Of a stretch of 64,000 nucleotides of DNA, positions 57,606 through 64,000 are shown one piece after another. The stretch lies in NCBI GenBank assembly GCA_039707465.1, contig CM077651.1, forward strand, positions 20,084,519 to 20,148,518. Reading direction: 5' to 3'. The notes beneath the pieces are model-generated. The model did no database searches. It saw only the letters and a program-made list of their open reading frames with translations, and was not told where the DNA came from. A program made the translations under genes and the position numbers. The first letter of the stretch is position 1. Every line of letters begins with the position of its first letter. The stretch is from Rhabdophis nuchalis. Its lineage: Eukaryota; Chordata; Lepidosauria; Squamata; Natricidae.

Positions 57606-58734
57606 TCTACATATATAATATTCAAATCATCATCTGTGCAAATAAATGAAATATTTTTCTTTTCTCTACTTATTCTTTCTCTTTCTATTGCACATGTTGT
57701 AATGTCTTATTTTCTTTCACATACATTCCACCCACCCAAAGCATCCTTAAAGCTACAATTGTTTATTGATGAAATTAAACACTACCCTGAGAATGATATA
57801 TTTAAAATCAAGATTGCCATTTTGACAGCTGCAATATATAAGTATTAAAAAGAAACAAATCATGATTAGCACATGGCTGTGACATTACCTTGAGATATGT
57901 GGCAATTAATTGCTTTCCTTATGCTTATGGGAAACATCATTCAAAAGGATAAGCTTCACTTTTGTAATGGGTTCCCATTAACTATCAGTTTTCAAATAGG
58001 ACAGAATTGCTAAGTATATTCAAAATAATTCTATGGCGCTGACATTCTTCCATACATTACCTCCAGGAAAATGAACTTAGAAACAAACTTCAGTGAAAAT
58101 TTATTTTCATTGGCTGATCTTTTTCTCACACAATAGGGAAAAACTCCTGGCTATTAGGTTACAAATTTAGCAAGGTATTAATCAATAGGCATAGCATATA
58201 AATGAAGGAACAGCATCCTATGGTAACATATATTAATATTTAGGAAACATGAAGGTCTAATGTTAAAAGATTTTCAATGTTTGGAAACTGTTAAGTACAA
58301 CTAAATAAAAAAGTGCATAATACATGCACATAATAAGTCTACTAACTGACCAATGAATGGATTTTAAGACAATCAACATCTGGAAATGAGAAAAATCAGA
58401 AAATCCATATTTATTTCAGTGATGGATAAGTATAAAATATAATCAGAAAAAAATCACATTTCTTTCAATAAAAAACACCCAAGCTCATAAGACATAAAAG
58501 GTAACTAAAAGCAGTATCACTAACACAATTTTACAATATTAAAACACTAAGATTTGTCCCCTCTATTAATCTTAATGCTATGACTATTAATTAAGGGGGG
58601 AGGGCAGGGAAGCTCAGAAGCCACAAAAATGATGTGAAAAGAGACAAAAATAAAAGTGGCATCCTTAGTGAGTTTATACATGTCCCGTACTTGTAATTAT
58701 CTGTATGTCTTGACTCCTTGTTCATTAGTGGTTG
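57606..58734. other. Unannotated AT-rich DNA
   Basis: A 108-codon frame (57522-57848) starts in the repeat above and is not family-like. Nothing else was recognised. Confidence 0.45.
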
Positions 58735-58905
58735 CTCTTAACTCGTAACAGGCCCATTGTTTGATTTAGTTTTTAGAATTTTTAGTATATTTATTGAATT
58801 ATTGGATGTTTTATTGTGGTTTTTATTATTGCCTGTTCACTGGCCTGAGTCCCGCAAGGGAGAAAGGGCGGTATACAAATGTAATTAAATAAATAATACA
58901 TAAAT
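58735..58905 (+). mobile_element. L2-type LINE 3' end
   Basis: 'ctggcctgagtcccgcaagg' and 'gagaaagggcggtatac' form the terminal hairpin, followed by an (AATA)n tail. Confidence 0.75.
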
Positions 58906-58964
58906 AAACAGCCGTCCACTACTTGATTATCTTCATTGTTTAGTTTCTAAGTCTGGTTATTCTC

Positions 58965-59350
58965 TAGCTGGGTATGTCTAGTTTGATGAAGAGAAGGACC
59001 AGGGGACACATGATAGCAGTGTTCCGATATCTCAGAGGGTGCCACAAAGAAGAGGGAGTCAAACTATTCTCCAAGGCACCTGGGGGCAGGACAAGAAGCA
59101 ATGGGTGGAAACTAATCAAGGAGAGAAGCAACTTAGAACTAAGGAGAAATTTCCTGACAGTTAGAACAATTAACCTCTGGAACAGCTTGCCTCCAGAAGT
59201 TGTGAATGCCCCAACCCTGGAAGTCTTTAAAAAGATGTTAGATAGCCATTTGTCTGAAATGGTATAAGGTTCCTGCCCACGCAGGGGGTTGGACTAGAAG
59301 ACCTACAAGGTCCCTTCCAACTCTGCTATTGTATTGTATTGTATTGTATT
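58965..59350 (+). mobile_element. CR1 LINE, young short 3' copy
   Basis: 5'-truncated at the 'ELGMSSLMKRRTRG' codons, open to the natural stop at 59267 (97 codons), then 3' UTR and a (TATTG)n tail of about five units. Nearly identical in sequence to the copies at 34 and 52 kb. Confidence 0.95.
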
Positions 59351-60342
59351 ACCTGTTTTCATTAGTTTGGGGCATTTTGGTAGTGTAAGTTTGAAACAAT
59401 CCTTTCTTAAACCAGCAGAGACCATTCTTCATTCTTAAATATTCTCTGTTTCACTGTCTTTTCATTTCTCAAGTTGGTCAGATGCAACTCTTTTATTATT
59501 TCCCCCCCCCCCCTTTCACCTATCAGTATTTATACAGTAACTTCAGATAAAACTATATCCTTGTCATTGATCCAATGATAACTAAAAGCATAGAAAGCTC
59601 AAGCAGACATTCTTTGCAAAAAATATTTTAGCAGCCACTGTTTACAAATTGGACATTTGTTTGTACACCTTGTTCCCAAGTGGATTCTGATTGAAGTGTC
59701 ACTCAGTTGAAAGAAGACTTGAAACAATAAAGTCTAGAGAGAGGCAAAAATCTTTAGATATGGCCACCTGAGACAGTAAGAGACTTGCAAAGCAAAATAC
59801 TGAAAGGATCTGCAGAATTTTTCTCTAATCTTCTATCATAGAGGCACAGCCAAATTATATGAGCTCATACGAATACAGTTTGTTTCCTTTGTTTCATGTT
59901 TCCCTTCTGCATAGAGATTAATTCTTCTATCCCATGGCTGTGTTCAAGGTTTGTTTTGATTTGCAGAAAAAAGCAGCTCTTTGCAAGTCTAAAAAGCAGT
60001 GATAAAGATGAGGTAGTAAGACATCCATGTTATTTAATTTAGTAGTGGAGCATACACGCTAGTAGACCCCAGATTTAATAGTTGCTTCTCTATATCATGC
60101 TGTGAAAGATTTCCTAGTGAAGAGCTATCAGTCAATGTCAATATTACTCGATTAAATGGAATAGTGGCCTGGTTTGATTCAGATACATTTTATTGAAAAA
60201 TACAATAGAGGGGGAAAAATAAAGTCCTAAAGCAAGTTGGTATCTGGAAGATGTTTTTTTTTCCCCTAGTAAATTTGTACTGACCTTCAGATAATGTCTA
60301 ACAAGTCATATTCTGTTCCAGAATATACTAGAACAAAAATAT
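59351..60342. other. Unannotated spacer
   Basis: A C-run at 59504-59513; nothing else recognised. Confidence 0.45.
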
Positions 60343-60350
60343 ATCAGTAA

Positions 60351-60601
60351 CAGGGGTGGGTTGCGACTGGTTCGCACCGGTTTGGGTGAACCAATGTTGG
60401 CCTGGGTCACAGAACTGGCAGCGACCTAGGCTGGCCACGCCTCCGAACCGGTCCCCTGGTTGCCGCTGCCATTGCTGGCATGTTTTTTGTCCTTTTAAAA
60501 TGTTCTGCACAGAATTATTTATAGGCAACGGTGCATGTGTGTGCAGCACGCAAAGCACACACAAAGTGAACTGGCAGTAAGACTGGCAGCAATCCACCCC
60601 A
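60351..60601. mobile_element. hAT-type MITE with perfect 8-bp TSD
   Basis: Starts CAGGGGTGGGTTGCGACTGG and ends CAGCAATCCACCCCA (terminal TG lost). Both flanks are ATCAGTAA (60343-60350 and 60602-60609). The interior has 'ggttcgcaccggtttgggtg' and 'ccgaaccggtcccctgg'. Confidence 0.9.
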
Positions 60602-60774
60602 ATCAGTAACACAAATATAACAGTAATGCACAACAGATTAGTAGAATTTTTTTTAATCCCTGAATTATAAATGAAGAACCAGTTTGGTTTAGTCTTTTTA
60701 AGGCATTGGGCTAGAAACTGTGATTCTAATCCCATATTAGCCACAAAGCCTTAGATACAAGGCTTGAAGAGCAC

Positions 60775-61366
60775 CTGGAGGCACCAACTGGTCTAGAATA
60801 CGGCCGCACGTGTAATTGTGGGAGTGACGTGACGCTCCCATGTAACACCCCTCCTGTGCAAGCTGCACTGGCTTCCGGTGTTGGTTACTATCATTAAAGC
60901 GCTCCATGGCTTAGGACCTGGGTACTTACAAGATCGCCTTCTGCCACCGAGAGCCTCCCAAAGGCCAGGACGATCCCATAGAGAGGATCTCCTCATGGTG
61001 CCGTCAGCTAGACAATGTCGACTGGCGACACCCAGGGGGAGAACCTTCTCCGTGGGAGCACCTCTCCTCTGGAATGAATTGCCCCCGGAATTAAGAACTA
61101 TCTCTGAACTATGCACCTTCCCCCGTGCTCTCAAAACCTTTTTTTCCCAACAAGCTGGGCTGGCATAAAAATGAATTTTAAATTTTTATTAATTTTAATC
61201 AGGGTTTGTTTGGTTTTTTAATTTTGAGGCCAAATTGTTTAATATGTTTTTTTAAAAACTTTTAAACTTTTATATATCTGTTTTACTTTGGCTGTACACC
61301 ACCCTGAGTCCTTCGGGAGTAGGGCGGTATAAAAAACTAATAAAACCTAAACCTAAACCTAAACAA
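60775..61366 (+). mobile_element. L2-type LINE, 3' fragment
   Basis: Begins at the LVQNAAAR-equivalent codons and runs through 'KALHGLGPGYLQDRLLPP' and 'LATPRGRTFSVG' (frame open 60878-61168) to the hairpin 'caccctgagtccttcggg' and an (AACCTA)n tail of four units (61345-61366). The tail resembles, but is not, the vertebrate telomere hexamer. A deletion joins 'TGFR' to 'LVTIIKA'. Confidence 0.85.
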
Positions 61367-61614
61367 AGCCAGACTGACCTTGGGCCGGTCATTCTCTCAG
61401 ACATAGAAAGAAGGCGAAGGAAAAACACTTCTAAGTCTAGGGACTTGTCTGGAGTGAAAAACTGGCTTGAAGGCACACACATACACACATCTACTAAATA
61501 CTAAATCATGGTCATTCATTCCTTAGTCACTTCCCATTTTGATTTCTAAACTATTTTTTTATGTGGAGCATAAAAAGACCATTCTTTTTATTTTATTGAA
61601 GACCATTTATTTTA

Positions 61615-61800
61615 TTGAAGACCATTCAGAAACTACAACTGGTTCAGAACCCAACAGCATGGACACTGTTTAGGTCCCACCACATTACACTGCTGTTGTG
61701 TGAGCTCCACTTGCTCCCAATTTCCTTCTACATGCATTTCAAAGGACTGGTTATCCTTAGAGCCCTACATGGGATAGGACTCAGTTATTCAGATAACAAC
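61615..61800 (+). mobile_element. Old L2-type LINE fragment
   Basis: Encodes KLQLVQNPTAW, LLLCELHLLPIS and RALHGIGLSY, the same L2 block as above but more diverged. Confidence 0.75.
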
Positions 61801-62140
61801 CACAGCACCCTAAGAAGGCCCTCTCTGTGGGAGCGGATCGGACAAAGGGATGTATGGGGCAGAAGACGGTCTCGTATATAACTAGGCCCCGAGCCATGGA
61901 GCGCTTTGAAGATGGTCGTCAAAACCTTGAAGTGCACCCGAAAGGCCACAGGCAGCCAGTGCAGCTCGCGCAGGAGAGGTGTTATGTGGGAGTACCTAGA
62001 GGCTCCCATAATCACCCGCGCGGCCGCATTCTGAACTAGCTGTAGCCTTCGAGTGCACCTCAAGGGAAGCCCCATGTAGAGAGCCTTACAGTAGTCAAGT
62101 TGGGATGTCACGAGTGCTTGAGTGACTGTGCGAAGGGCAA
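61801..62140 (-). mobile_element. L2-type LINE fragment, head-on to the preceding copy
   Basis: The minus-strand frame (61785-62111) reads QLDYCKALYMGLPL, LQLVQNAAARVI, LLRELHWLPVAF and FKALHGSGPSY, younger than its neighbour and in the opposite direction. It lacks the 3' end. Confidence 0.88.
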
Positions 62141-62885
62141 AAATGACTTCCTAACTCTATCACAACAATTATAAACAATTCTAGTAATTTATCACCTCTT
62201 AAAATACAACAATCTCTTCTTCCCATATCTCATCTCATCTCTATTTTAAAAGTCTTTAAAAAGTCTTCAATGCTGGTCACCAAAAGTCCATAAAATGTTC
62301 CCAAGATAACAATAGATCTATTTTATCCTGATCAAATAAACCAACTTTATATTCCTTTCTTTGTACTTCTAACAATCTTGATTATTAGTCCAATCAAATA
62401 ATATTCTAGAAATTGACATGAAAAATGAAAATTCTTTTCATTTTTTTTCTTGGTCTTTTCTCTTTTCTTTTTTCCAATCCTTAACAAGACTGTTTCATAA
62501 ATCCAATATATGAAATCTTTTGAGGTCATTTTAGTACTGACTCTACTTTATAAAATACCTTTCTCCAGTAATTCAAGAGGCCCACAGCTCACTTTTTATC
62601 CAAGTGGTCCCAAACAGATGATTGAAATGCAGGGATTTGGGGGATTTTTTTCTTACTTATTCAAAAGAACTTATATTAAGCTTCATGCAGTTTTAACAGC
62701 ATAAAGATGGAAACAAGCCCCATAGACTCCTTTATGGGAAGATGACTGTACCCATGCAGAAATTATGTTTGCTTTTCCTCCCTTTCGGTGCTAATTGTTG
62801 CTAGGCCCTGACATCAGAACAATGCATATATCCTTCATCACAAGCAGAAACACCCATTTATAAACCTTTACCAAGCTGAATCAAA
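62141..62885. other. Unannotated AT-rich DNA
   Basis: No recognised feature. Confidence 0.45.
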
Positions 62886-63325
62886 ACAAGTAATTTATTT
62901 ATTTATTTATTTATTTATTTATTTTTCATATTTATAACCCGCTCCCATCTCACAACAAGGGACTCGGGGCGGCGAACATAGAATTAAATCAATAAATACA
63001 AAATACAAATACATAGATATTAGATGCCTGTGTTGTAACCGTTTTTAAACCCCTCGTTTATAATTGGCGGTGCTGGGGTTACGCAAGGCCAGCTAGTTGA
63101 AAGAAGTGAGTCTTAAGACATTTGCGGAAGAGGCGGAGGTCAGGAATGGTGCGGATTTCAGGGGGCAGGTCGTTCCAAAGAGAAGCCTTCCTGCCGGGAA
63201 GAGAAGGCTCTCCCCCTGGGCGCCGCCAGTCGACATTGCCCGACCGACGGCACCCTGAGGAGGCCCTCTCTGTGCGAGCGTGTCGGTCCCAGGGATGTAT
63301 GGGGCAGGAGACGGTCTTGCAGATA
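62886..63325 (-). mobile_element. L2-type LINE, 3' fragment
   Basis: Starts with a (TTTA)n tail at 62890-62928, then the terminal hairpin ('acccgctcccatctc', 'gggactcggggcggc'). On the minus strand, codons for 'LRVPS.GQCRLAAPRGRAFS' and 'PPEIRTIPDLRLF' follow. A conserved 3' C-terminal region with minor frame breaks. Confidence 0.88.
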
Positions 63326-63888
63326 GCAAGATAAAACCATAAATTAGAGCATTATCATCTCTATCTAATCAGCCATTTGAAAAAAAAATCTATTATGATG
63401 CAGAGAGACATCAAATTTAATCAACCTACTTAGATGTTTATGGATGGAAATATTGGAGATTGATATGGAGCATTTGTCCTGAGGTCTCTTACTTTTATGT
63501 CGAGTTCTTTTTATTATTGTGTAAATGTTTGCATAATCTGCCTCTATGCCATAACACATGATTCTATATGGTAGGTGACCTCCTATTAAATCATTTTGTG
63601 CCATATTAAATTTGTTTATTTTAGCAACAATACAGATAGATTTGTTCCAAGGTAACCTGCTATTCAAGTTCAATGGTGCAACGATAGCATGACTTCCAAT
63701 ACATATATTGAAAGCCTTTGAGTAAAATTGATAGAATGTATGGCTAATTGTGAAATGAAATTGAAAGGAATATGCCTAAGTAACAAGATATCTGGACAAA
63801 ATCAAGGAGGAATAGGGAGAGCAGGAGGGAGGAGACAGAGGAGGGAGGGAGGAGGATAGAGGAGTAGGGAGAGGAAGAAGAAGAAGAT
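63326..63888. other. Unannotated spacer with purine-rich end
   Basis: 63800-63888 is a GGA/GAA-rich run just outside the CR1 tail. No other feature. Confidence 0.45.
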
Positions 63889-64000
63889 AATACAATACAA
63901 TAGCAGAGTTGGAAGGGACCTTTGAGGTCTTCTAGTCCAACCCCGTCTAGGCAGGAAACCTTATACCATTTCAGAAAAATGGCTATTCAACATCTTCTTA
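63889..64000 (-). mobile_element. CR1 LINE 3' end, runs off the window
   Basis: The (ACAAT)n tail and 'agcagagttggaagggacct' to 'taccatttcagaaaaatgg' are the reversed CR1 3' terminus of the young subfamily. Confidence 0.93.

Noticed and set aside
61615..62140. Twin-priming inversion within one L2 insertion
   Set aside because: The two opposite segments cover the same part of the RT and differ in divergence, so they are separate copies.

Overview
The window looks like gene-poor nuclear DNA from a squamate reptile, most likely a snake. No host protein-coding gene or exon could be supported. The lineage call rests on the repeat mix: CR1 and L2 LINEs in many ages, a BovB (RTE) LINE fragment, tRNA-derived Sauria/Squam-type SINEs with the 'ggtaaaggtaaaggt' BovB-like tail, hAT and Tc1/mariner miniature elements, and long perfect microsatellites. 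That mix is established for squamates; the choice of snake over lizard is inference.

Layout. 0-16 kb: unique AT-rich DNA with two TA-flanked MITEs (757-1410, 5827-6225), CR1 fragments, SINEs, hAT MITEs and a (TGCC)n/(TATC)n compound microsatellite near 9 kb. 16.2-17.2 kb: a 500-bp polypyrimidine tract beside a GC-rich foldback hAT-like element. 17.3-19.8 kb: a decayed, unrecognised coding region on the minus strand. 20.8-21.6 kb: a broken Tc1 transposase. 23.0-23.7 kb: a near-perfect 186-bp inverted repeat between (AT)n tracts, with a tRNA-Ala-like head and a complete hammerhead ribozyme fold in each arm. 24-34 kb: SINEs, hAT MITEs, and at 30.5 kb an LTR joined to a primer-binding site that runs on as a copy of the 3' half of tRNA-Trp. 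34-49 kb: CR1, BovB and L2 fragments, an LTR nested in a CR1, a second foldback at 45.7 kb and a broken copy of the ribozyme element beside it. 49.5-52.6 kb: an almost complete, young CR1 with endonuclease and reverse transcriptase. 53-64 kb: two more LTRs of the 42.8-kb family, a complete Tigger-like MITE, a hAT MITE with perfect target-site duplication, L2 copies and CR1 ends.

The features do not form an operon or pathway; the window is a layered record of transposition. Nested insertions give relative ages: LTR in CR1 at 42.8 kb, hAT MITE in SINE at 35.85 kb. The strongest candidate for an under-described system is the 23-kb element, which joins a pol III-type tRNA-Ala head directly to a type I hammerhead ribozyme and is present as a head-to-head inverted pair, with a degraded relative at 46 kb. 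A second unusual structure is the tRNA-Trp/LTR junction at 30.5 kb.
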